DNA of 64,000 bases from Humulus lupulus (lineage: Eukaryota; Streptophyta; Magnoliopsida; Rosales; Cannabaceae), in contig NC_084802.1 in assembly GCF_963169125.1 (NCBI RefSeq), positions 119,044,903 through 119,108,902 of the forward strand. Direction: 5' to 3'. Shown here in pieces: positions 55,755 through 64,000 of the stretch. The position numbers were made by a program, and so were the translations under genes. Position 1 is the first letter of the stretch. Every line of letters begins with the position of its first letter. The notes beneath the pieces were generated by a model, which saw only the letters and a program-made list of their open reading frames with translations, did no database searches and was not told the origin of the DNA.

Positions 55755-56870
55755 TGTAAATATGGAATTTTTTCCTTGTGAATTCTATTCACAAGTGAAG
55801 CTCTATGTTACGAGACATCCTGAAAGGGCATCACATGATGGTGAAGGAGTTGGGGTAAGAGAGTCACCCTCACTAGGCGAGGGACTTCGGCCACTCGCCG
55901 ATCCAAACTTCACCCTCGCTATGCGAGGGCCCCTAGCTGGCCATCCTCGTGCGCCCCATTCCAGCAGGCATCAAGCCTCGTCCACACTCGGAGGAAGAGC
56001 GTCAGCCTCGCTATGCGAGGGTGAGGGCTATGTTGAGGTGTCCGTGCTCCTAGCCTCGCGACGCCGCACCTCGGAGGAAGAACATCAGCCTCGCTATGCG
56101 AGGGTGAGGGCTGTGTTGAGGTATCCGTGTTCCTAGCCTCGCGACGCTGTGCTTGGAAGGAGGAGAGGCAGCCTCGCTATGCGAGGGTGAGGGGTGTGTT
56201 GAGGTACCCGTGCTCCTAGCCTCGTGTCTATGCGATCCGCATAGGCCGGCCCTGACCCTCAGCACCTCGACTTCTCAGGAGCCTCCTTGGCACAGGCATG
56301 AGATCACTTAGGGGAATCTTGTTGATAGGCCAAACGAACGTGGAGCATTTAACGGGAATTGATGAGGACCACCAAGTACGGAACACGTGCACTGACACGG
56401 GGTGTACGGTTATGGAGAGAACAGAGGCATGACCCTATGATCTGCGTCTGAGGAGTAGTGGCGGTACGGACCTGTACGAAGAGTGGTGAGACCACTGGGA
56501 CACCCTCGACCATGCGCCAGAGCCGACAGTACTATGTCCAAGGCCACGACTCTGACACCATCAGGGTAGACACCACTACGCCCTGAGCCACTACTTTATC
56601 AGAGTACCTATGTACGTCCCAGTGGTCTGGGACTTGTTTGTATCCTGGGCCAATAGAGCCTCCCCTATAAATAGGCTCCAACCCCTCAGGCTAAGGGGTT
56701 GGAAAACTGAATGTAAAAACGAGACTTAGGAAATATATGCTTCTGGTTCTCATGCTTGCCTAATTTTTCTCCTGTTGTTTAGAGTTCTTTCTATCTAACT
56801 CATAGCTTCTTATAGTATAGAGATTGAAGTTTTCTAACCATCAATCGTTGATGAGTTCTTACCGTCAACA
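55755..56870 (+). mobile_element. 3' LTR of element Y
   Basis: Nearly identical to 47795-48921. It also has four perfect CCTCGCTATGCGAGG palindromes (55914, 56006, 56089, 56172). Relative to the 5' copy it keeps 7 bases lost there near 48032 and lacks an 18-base duplication seen there near 48137-48154; both differences lie in palindrome units. TATA box CTATAAATAG at 56665-56674. Confidence 0.95.
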
Positions 56871-57387
56871 CTATGTATTTTATAAATAGTAAAAGTAATA
56901 TTTGTGTTAGGTTTTATGTCCAATCTCTTATTGTATTATTGCCAATGGTGTAATGTCATTTTTAGATTTCTCATAAGATTTATCTCATCATTTCATGGTA
57001 AAGAATATTAATCACTTGAATGCATTTTTGTGAAACATATTTGTGCTTTAATGTTAGATCTTCCAAATGAATAGTTGGGATGTGCACTATCCATTTGTGT
57101 AATTTTTGTGAATCAAATATCCAAATAAATAAGTATGCATATTGGTGACTCTTAATCCTTCCTTTTTGTTACCTATTGTTACATCACACTTTATTCTATT
57201 TTCATTTCTAATCTTTAAATTTCAAAAACAAAAAAAAATAACACTTGTTCTATTTTCTTCACATTATTTATCTCTAAACTTTATTTATTGATTAACTTTA
57301 TTTCTTTGCCTCCTTGTGGAATCGACCGCCAGATCTATACTACAACCACCGCTAAGTGGAAGTCACGTTTGGGCGTTAAACAAGTCA

Positions 57388-58317
57388 GAATTGGCAAAGG
57401 TGTCAGTATCAACTGTGAAACTGTGACTCATTAATCAAGTTCGGCAGTGGTTCTAGGCACTGGTCACACAGTGCTGACTCATAAGTCAAGAACGGACTTA
57501 GCGTGTTCAACGCAAGCCAACAAATAGTAGATCTAATCGACATTTTCATTAAATGACTCAGTGGAGCATTAATGCCGGACCGACCTCAAGTTCGATGAAA
57601 ACTAAAAGCGCTTATGTGACTTACCCATCAGTCACTCATCTGTTTAAGCTAGTGACTACCCATCAGTCACTCATCTGTTTAAGCTAGTGACTTACCCAGC
57701 AGTCATTCATCTGTTTATGCTAGTGACTTGCTTGTCAGTCACTTAATATTGTTTACCATAACCTCAAGTGTTAAATCACTCGTTTGATTAAGAGCTATAA
57801 GCTTCTTTCATGGTTATTTTAAACACAAAGTGATATTCACTCATCTGTTTAGAGCTATAAGCACTGTGTGATTATAATAATAATCATTTGTAAATATTTA
57901 TATGCATTACTGTGTTTTCGTGCTTGGCTTTGGCTCATGGGTGCTATGTGGTGCAGGTAAAGGGAAAGAAAAGCTCACCCAGCCTTGAGTGGAGAGCTTA
58001 GGTGATGATGTGTACATATGGCCAAGGAGTTCTAAGAGGAACTAGGGGGTTTACCCTATTTTTGCCGCTTAGATCGGTGGGTTGTAAATTTCAAACTGTA
58101 ATGACCATTTTTTATCGTAAACAACTTGTAAACGTTTTTATGGGCCCATGAACAATTTTATGTTTTAAATAAAATATATCCTTTCCTCTTATTGGTTTTC
58201 CACCTTAACCTGTTAATAACACCTAGAAGCACGTTTTTAACCAAAGAACTCGGGTAGGGAGTTAAATTCACTGTTCATCATTCACCGTACTGGTCTTGGG
58301 GTAACCAGGGCATTACA
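57388..58317 (+). mobile_element. 5' LTR of element D, second part
   Basis: Continuation of the LTR after solo LTR E. It ends GGGCATTACA at 58317, directly before the primer site. Together with the first part the LTR is about 2.35 kb. It contains 36-base tandem repeats. Confidence 0.9.
57616..57745. repeat. 36-base tandem repeats in the LTR of D
   Basis: Three full copies (57616-57651, 57652-57686, 57687-57722) and a partial fourth of a unit GTGACTTACCCATCAGTCAC followed by TCATCTGTTTAAGCTA. One copy is a base shorter. Confidence 0.9.
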
Positions 58318-58763
58318 ACTTGGTATCAGAGCGTGCCAAGGTTTAGGGTTCCTGTAGACTGGCTGGGCATGTACACTCATCACTAAAGTCAAGCTCGACT
58401 CATGGTTTGGTAACTATTTATGTAGTTGTATGTATAACTGCTTAAATATAGTATATATGCTTTCCATGTATGCATAAGCCACCATGTTAAACATGTGCCC
58501 TGAATAATGCATCTTCAGCAACTGTGTGCTAAATAGTACTGAAATTGCTGGAACATACTCATTAGTATTGTTCATTGCAAACTATTATGTGATACATGCT
58601 GAGTACTAAATGCTATAATTATGTATCCATTTTTATATTTGTATGACTGTGGAATATGATAATTGTCTGCTTGTTCATGGACCGTAAGGTGGCAAGAGGA
58701 TTAGTTATTACTACCTGACTGGCCGTATTGATCATTGTTTCAGCAAGGTATAAGCTAATAAGA
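58318..58763 (+). promoter_or_regulatory. Primer-binding site and leader of element D
   Basis: ACTTGGTATCAGAGCGTGCC at 58318-58337 contains TGGTATCAGAGC, complementary to the 3' end of initiator-Met tRNA. The next 0.43 kb is leader without domains, up to the gag ATG at 58764. Confidence 0.9.
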
Positions 58764-59720
58764 ATGAATCCAGGGCAGATAGATATGTCAGCTGGCCAGA
58801 GTGATCAAGGCCAGAATAATAACAATCAGGGTCAAGAGAATGACCAAGGACAAATTCCACAGCCAGCTCCTGCAAACTGGCAGCAGATAATTAGCGATCT
58901 GCAGGCTACAGTGTTGAGACAAGGATAAGAACTTCATCTCCTGAGACAACAGCAAGCACCTGCAGTGCCCAGTGTATCAGAGGCATCTCCTGTGTCGGTG
59001 CCAGTAGTTGGGCAGCCGCCTGAGGTTGGCAATAAATGGGTGCCTCTCTATGAAAGGTTCAGGAAGAAGCAACCTCCAGTTTTTTATGGCAGTGCAGATC
59101 CTGCCAAGGCAGAGCAGTGGATGAGTATGATTACAACCGTCTTGGATTTCATGAGGGTGACTGGTAATGAAAGGGTGGCTTGTGCCACTTATATGTTTTG
59201 GGAGGATGCCCGAATTTGGTGGGAGGTTATTACCAAGACCAGAAACGCCAATGCCCTAAGTTGAGAAGAGTTTCAGACTCTGTTCAACGAAAAATACTAC
59301 ACTGATGCCATCAGGGCAGCAAAAGCTGAGGAATTTATTAGGCTACTCCAGGGAAGTTTGTCAGTCACTGAGTATGCCTTGAAATTTGATCGTTTGGCAA
59401 AATTTTCCATAGACCTGGTGCCCACTGATGGGACCAGAAGAGAGAGATTTATTCTGGGGCTACAACCCAGATTAGCCCATGATGTTCGTATTACCATTGT
59501 GGCTAGGGTTACTACCTATGCACAGGTGGTTGAGAAGGCACTCACAGCTGAGAGTGCAGAGAACAAGATCTGGCGAGACAATGCAGCCAGAAAGGAATTT
59601 AGGAGAACAGCTTCTCCTTTTGTGGGTTAAAGTAGGGGTGAAGGCCCTAGTGAGCAGAAGAGGAAGGTTTATGACACCTTCCCAGTTCTAGGTCCTGATA
59701 GGCGGCCCCGTGGTATTTTA
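58764..59720 (+). pseudogene. Gag of element D
   Basis: ATG 58764 (M-N-P-G-Q) opens a Gln/Asn-rich N-terminus, stopped by TAA at 58926. The capsid-like gag domain continues in the same frame (FYGSADPAKAEQWMSMI, ATYMFWEDARIWWEVI), with TGA at 59262 in place of TGG (Trp), then SLSVTEYALKFDRLAKF at 59358-59420 and ILGLQPRLAHDVRI. Apart from two nonsense codons and a shift near 59630 the gag is well preserved. Confidence 0.87.
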
Positions 59721-60480
59721 GTGGATCATCAAGGTGGTAGTGAAGCCTGGAAGACTCGTCCTGAATGCTCTAGATGCAAGAGGCGTCATTTGGGAGAGTG
59801 TAGGGCAAAGGCCTGCTACTTGTGTGGAGAAGTAGGTTATTTTAAGAAGGATTTCCCTAAGGCAAGAAAAGTAGAACCCAGGAAAGCGGACAGCTTGGCC
59901 CCAGCTCGAGTGTTCACATTGACACAAGCAGAAGCTGAGGCTTCTCCCCCAGTTGTTACATGTCAGATTTTTAGTGTTGGAACCCCTTATAATGTTTTGA
60001 TTGATTCTGGTGCTGCACATTTTTTTGTGCTAGTAGTATTATTGATAGACTGTGTAGACCCTGTGATTTTTATGTTGTGGGGTTTGGAACTTTATTACCC
60101 ACTGGAGAGTTAATGGTATCCAGGAGATGGGTCAGATCTTTTCCAGTGACAGTGGAGGGTAGAGAGTTATCAGTGGACCTGATAGAGTTGGTTATGACTG
60201 AATTCAACATGATACTGGGTATGGATTGGTTGGTAAAGTATGGGGAAACCATTGATTGCAGAAGGAAGATGGTCACCTTTGAGCCTGAAGGTGAGGATCC
60301 TTTTGTGTTTGTTGGTACTGTGCATGGACCTTGCATACCTATGATTTCTGTATTAAGGGCTAGGGATCTATTGCAAGGTGGTTGCATTGGATTCTTGGCC
60401 AGTGTGGTTGATACCACTCAGGTCATGCTAGTGAGACCAGACGAGACTAGACTAGTTCGTGAATTACTGGATGTATTTCC
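59721..60480 (+). pseudogene. Zinc knuckle and protease of element D
   Basis: A cysteine-rich segment CSRCKRRHLGECRAKACYLC lies at about 59767-59830; the final CCHC is degenerate (KDF where GH-x-C is expected). The retropepsin motif [11 protein letters not shown] at about 59995-60025 keeps its catalytic Asp. A frameshift near 60080 moves to the frame 60077-60913, which has [17 protein letters not shown]. The protease is separated from its C-terminus only by that shift. Confidence 0.87.
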
Positions 60481-61392
60481 AGAAGATTTGCCAGGGTTGC
60501 CACCACACAGAGAAATAGAGTTTGTGATAGAACTGGCACCAGGGATGGAGCCAGTGTCTAGAGCACTGTACAGAATGGCCCCAGTTGAGTTGAAAGAATT
60601 AAAGGTACAATTGCAAGAACTGTTGGACTTGGGTTTTATCAGACCTAGTTTTTCACCTTGGGGTACGCTGGTGCTGTTTGTGAAAAAGAAGGATGGTTCT
60701 CTGAGAATGTGCATTGATTACAAAGAACTGAATAAATTTACAATTAAGAACAAGTATCCTTTACCAAGGATAGATGATCTGTTTGATCAGTTGCAAGGTA
60801 AGACGGTATTCTCAAAGATCGACCTTCGTTCTGGTTATCATCAGTTGAGCGTTAACGAGGGAGATATACCGAAGACTGCTTTTCGTACCAGGTACGGACA
60901 TTATGAGTTCTAAGTAATGTCTTTTGGATTGACTAATGCCCCTGCTGCTTTTTTATGGATATGATGAACAGAGTGTTCAAGGATTATCTGGATCAGTTTG
61001 TGATCGTTTTCATCGATGATATCTTGGTATATTCTCAGTCTGAGTCAGAGCATGAGCAGCATCTGAGGTGGGTTCTACAGAGACTGAGGGAACACAGATT
61101 GTTCGCAAAGTTCAAGAAATGTGAGTTCTGGTTATCTCAGGTATCCTTTCTTGGGCATATTGTCAGTAAGGAGGGGATTAAGGTAGATCCAGCGAAGATT
61201 GAAGCAGTCAAAGATTGGCCAAGGCCAAAGAATGCTTATGAGGTTAGAAGTTTCCTTGGATTGGCAGGTTATTATAGGCGTTTCGTGGAAAGGTTCTCAA
61301 AGATTGCTAGTTCATTGACTGAGCTGACACGCAAGAGTCAGAAATTTGTGTGGTCAGATAAATGTGACAACAGCTTCCAGGAACTGAAGTAG
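60481..61392 (+). pseudogene. Reverse transcriptase of element D
   Basis: Linker motif [19 protein letters not shown], then [50 protein letters not shown] at 60911 interrupts before [11 protein letters not shown] and a one-base shift follows. The catalytic box [12 protein letters not shown] is at about 61009-61045, then [15 protein letters not shown] and [24 protein letters not shown] at 61390 stands where CAG is expected. The catalytic residues are kept. Confidence 0.9.
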
Positions 61393-61960
61393 AGGTTAAT
61401 TACAGCTCCAATTTTGAGTCTTCCGACAGATCAGGAGAAGTTTTTGATTTATTGTGATGCTTCTCATCAGGGTTTGGGCTGTGTTCTGATGCAATCAGAG
61501 AAGGTAATTGCTTATGCTTCATGTCAGTTGAAGGAGTATGAAAAAAGATATCCCACTCATGATTTGGAGTTGGCGACTGTGGTCTTTGCTCTAAAGATAT
61601 GGAGGCATTATCTTTATGGAGAGAAGTATGAGATCTATACAGACCACAAGAGCCTGAAATACTTCTTCACCCAGAAAGATCTGAATATGAGACAAAGGCA
61701 TTGGCTGGAGTTAGTGAAAGATTATGACTGTGAGATTTTGTATCATCCAGGAAAGGCCAACATGGTAGCTGATGCTTTAAGCCGGAAGGGTCTGGGACAG
61801 ATTTATGGTGCGAGGCTGATAGCTAGAGAGTTAGCAGATGATATGACCAGAGCTGGTATAGAGTTACTGGTAGGCTAGTTGGCTAATATTGCGCTACAGT
61901 CTACACTGTTGGAAAGAATTAAGGAGGGTCAGTTGAGTGATCCATAGCTGATCAAGATCA
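61393..61960 (+). pseudogene. RNase H of element D
   Basis: [51 protein letters not shown] and [10 protein letters not shown] are in one open frame (61414-61878), so the domain itself is intact. Stops at 61876 and 61945 (both TAG for CAG) separate it from integrase. Confidence 0.88.
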
Positions 61961-63330
61961 TAGAGGTTGTTTTGGATGGAGCATCCAGAGATTGTACAGT
62001 GTCTGATTTGGGCTTGTTGAGATACAAGGGGCAGATATGTGTTCCGTTAGACACTGCTTTGAGGCGAGAGATTCTGGATGAATCTCATAATTCACCTTAC
62101 TCTTTGCATCCAGACACCACGAAGATGTATCAGGATGTGAGATCATTGTATTGGTGGTCGGCAATGAAGAGAGACGTAGGGGAGTATGTGGCTAAGTGCT
62201 TGACATGTCAACAGGTCAAGGCTGAGCATCAGAGGCTGGCAGGGTTATTGCAGCCTCTGGATATCCCAGAGTGGAAGTGGGAGGACATCACAATGGATTT
62301 CATGGTGGGCTTACTCAGGACTTGGTCAGCATGATTCTATTTGGGTTATAGTGGATCGCTACACCAAGTCAGCTCACTTCTTGCCAGTGTGGACTACTTA
62401 TATAGTTGACCAGTATGCAGATCTCTATGTGAGAGAGATCATGCGATTCCATGGAACGCCTAGGTCGATCATGTCAGATCGGGACCCCACTTTTACTTCA
62501 AAGTTCTGAGAAAGTTTACAAAAGGCCATGGGAACACAGTTGAAGTTCAGTACTGCTTATCATCCTCAGACAGATGGGCAATTTGAGAGGACAATCCAGA
62601 TATTAGAAGACATGCTGCGAGCATGTGTGCTGGACTTTGGTGGATCTTGGAGTAAGTATCTACCTTTGATAGAGTTTTCCTACAACAACAATTATCAGTC
62701 TACCTTGGGGTTGCACCTTATGAGATGATGTATGGTAGGAAGTGCAGATCTCCCATTCATTGGGATTAGACAGGTGAAAGGAGATACTTGGATCCTGAGG
62801 CAGTTCAAAGGACCAGTGAGGCCATTGAGAAGATTAGAGCTCGGATGCTTGCTTCTCAGAGTAGACAGAAGAGCTATGCAGATCCCAAGCGCAGGAACGT
62901 GGAGTTCCAAGTGGGAGACTATGTCTACCTTAGAGTCTTACCATGGAAAGGGGTGAGAAGGATTGGGAAGAAGGGCAAGCTCAGCCCTAGGTTTGTAGGT
63001 CCATTTGAGATCCTAGAGAGGATTGGTCTGGTGGCTTACATGTTAGCCTTGCCTCCGGCATTGTCAGCTGTGCATAATGTGTTTCATGTTTCAGCTCTTC
63101 GGAGGTATGTGTCTGATGTGAATCATATTTTGAGTTATGAAGATCTGGAGCTTGAGGCAGATCTCTCGAGGAGCATCTAGTCCAGATACTTGACAGAAAG
63201 GAAAAAGTCCTCAGGAATAAGATGATACCTTTGTTAAGGTATTGTGGAGGAATAGCAAGGTCGAGGAAGGTACCTGGGAGCTAGAGTCAGATATGCAGAA
63301 TCAGTATCCCGAGTTGTTCAGGTAAATTTC
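61961..63330 (+). pseudogene. Integrase and chromodomain-like tail of element D
   Basis: A zinc-binding segment (H in SHNSPYSLHPDTTKM, C in CLTCQQVKAEHQRLAG) lies at about 62080-62240. The core has MDFMVGL with a shift, then IMSDRDPTFTSKF near 62470, TGA for TGG at 62507, and AYHPQTDGQFERT near 62555-62600. The C-terminus (GKLSPRFVGPFEILERIG, VFHVSALRRYV) is open at 62788-63180. A chromodomain-like tail with KVPLL/EATWELE-type wording is readable but broken at about 63190-63330. Such a tail targets heterochromatin in chromoviruses. Confidence 0.85.
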
Positions 63331-63347
63331 GAGGATGAAATTTCTGT

Positions 63348-63361
63348 AAGGAGGGGATAGT
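63348..63361 (+). promoter_or_regulatory. Polypurine tract of element D
   Basis: AAGGAGGGGATAGT lies directly before the 3' LTR start at 63362. Confidence 0.8.
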
Positions 63362-64000
63362 TGTAAAGCCCCGAAATCCCTAATGTGGTTTAATGGTTGG
63401 ATTAGTAGGCCCAGAGAGCCATAATTGATTAATTATGCCATTAAATGGTTATATGCATGTTTATGTGAATTATATTATAATATGATGTTAAATGCATGCA
63501 TGTGGGTCCACATTTTATTACAAGGGTGTTTTGGTAATTTGGCCCATTGAGGGTGTAATTGTATATATGTATGCATGTCGGTGATATATTGTTAAGGCCA
63601 CATTATAATGTGGATTTGTCCGGGCTATTCGACATGAGACGATCTTTGAATATTAAGTAGCGGTTTAGTCATAATGGGATTAAGTTCGAGGCTCGGGGTG
63701 GTTTAATGATTAGAGCGGTGCCGGGAATTAATGGGTAACGGGATATGAATTATTGGTATTATGATTAATGAAATAGGTTGGAAAGGAAAATTTTACCCTT
63801 GGGAGTCTTTAGAAACTATTAAATGACCTAGGGGCAAAATAGTCATTTCACCCCAAAGATATATATCAGCTTTGAAGGCTGTAGAAGTTTACCCAAAAAC
63901 AGAGTGTTGTTCTTGCTGCTCACACTCATCATCTTCCCTCTTTCTCCTTTGAAGTTTTTGATCCCAAATTGAAGAATCAAGCTAGGAAATCAAAGCTTGA
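63362..64000 (+). mobile_element. 3' LTR of element D, first 639 bases
   Basis: Starts TGTAAAGCCCCG and aligns with 45120 onward. It continues beyond the window edge, so its end and the flanking duplication of D cannot be seen. Confidence 0.92.

Larger units (their letters stand above)
47795..56870 (+). mobile_element. Young Tat-like element Y without RT, RNase H and integrase
   Basis: The LTRs (1127 and 1116 bases) start TGTAAATATGG and end GTCAACA. The target duplication CTATG is exact (47790-47794 and 56871-56875). By eye the LTRs differ at about 14 positions plus two indels, so insertion was recent. The interior has gag, part of the protease, a 0.8-kb spacer, an antisense three-exon gene and a purine tract. 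The whole RT-RNase H-integrase block present in relative B is gone. Y must therefore have been copied by enzymes of another element. Total length 9076 bases. Confidence 0.95.
46539..57382 (+). mobile_element. Solo LTR E, interrupted by element Y
   Basis: TGATTAGTGG at 46539 and GCGTTAAACA ending at 57382 bound the block, with the exact duplication AGTCA on both sides (46534-46538 and 57383-57387). Minus the 9.1-kb Y insertion it is about 1.76 kb, without coding domains, primer site or second LTR. A TATA box (CTATAAATAG) near 47371 gives plus orientation. Near its 3' end the phrase CTTGTGGAATCGACC recalls LTR ends of large plant gypsy elements, but I do not assign a family. Short frames at 46659-47187 match nothing I know. 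Confidence 0.85.
45120..64000 (+). mobile_element. Ty3/gypsy element D (Tekay-like chromovirus), cut by the right window edge
   Basis: The 5' LTR is split (45120-46538 and 57388-58317); an initiator-Met primer site, gag, protease, RT, RNase H, integrase, a chromodomain-like tail, a purine tract and the first 639 bases of the 3' LTR follow. It is inserted in the integrase of C. The two LTRs differ by many substitutions and several indels, so D is clearly older than Y. Internal frames carry stops, mostly of the CAG-to-TAG or TGG-to-TGA type. Confidence 0.92.

Noticed and set aside
55444..56136. A 230-codon plus-strand frame before and into the 3' LTR of Y
   Set aside because: It crosses the purine tract into the LTR, resembles no family I know, and has no counterpart in B. 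I treat it as chance.
57616..57745. CRISPR-like array
   Set aside because: The 36-base units are contiguous, without spacers, in a plant retrotransposon LTR.
58320..58337. tRNA gene suggested by tRNA complementarity
   Set aside because: Only about the last dozen bases of initiator-Met tRNA are matched, directly after an LTR; this is a primer-binding site.

Overview
The window is nuclear DNA of a flowering plant and is almost entirely a pile of nested transposable elements; I found no convincing host gene, tRNA, rRNA gene or CRISPR array. The plant assignment rests on Tat-like Ty3/gypsy elements with two RNase H domains, Tekay-like chromoviruses with an initiator-Met primer site, an L1-type LINE with a zf-RVT domain, an En/Spm (CACTA) transposon, and a Cassandra element carrying 5S-like sequence. 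I cannot name the species.

Left third (1-17370). A minus-strand Tat-like element (A) runs off the left edge; its LTR ends near 13863. Four solo LTRs have landed in it: 1001-2108, 4181-5615, 5910-7993 and 11025-13207, each with a 5-bp target duplication (one imperfect). A sits in the 3' part of a minus-strand LINE (13864-17370), which also carries a complete Cassandra element (15368-16183).

Middle (17370-38601). A plus-strand Tat-like element (B) holds a 5' LTR, gag, protease, RT, RNase H, integrase and an antisense gene. An 8.7-kb CACTA transposon (18582-27248, target duplication ACT) sits in the start of B's gag. B's right end meets a long trinucleotide microsatellite (35815-36583), followed by LINE sequence on the minus strand (endonuclease, then an intact 478-residue ORF1). 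This is probably the other half of the LINE on the left.

Right (38602-64000). A Tekay-like element (C) is interrupted in its integrase by a second Tekay-like element (D). D's 5' LTR is split by a 1.8-kb solo LTR (E), which is split in turn by a young Tat-like element (Y, 47795-56870). Target duplications AGTCA (E) and CTATG (Y) fix the two inner junctions.

The most interesting object is Y. Its LTRs are nearly identical (about 14 substitutions by eye), yet it has lost RT, RNase H and integrase. It keeps gag, part of the protease, and on the opposite strand a gene whose three exons join in frame across two introns. The old relative B has introns at matching places with matching phases. The antisense gene therefore looks like a real, spliced gene carried by the retrotransposon. 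Most other coding regions here are broken, often by CAG-to-TAG or TGG-to-TAG/TGA changes as expected after cytosine methylation.
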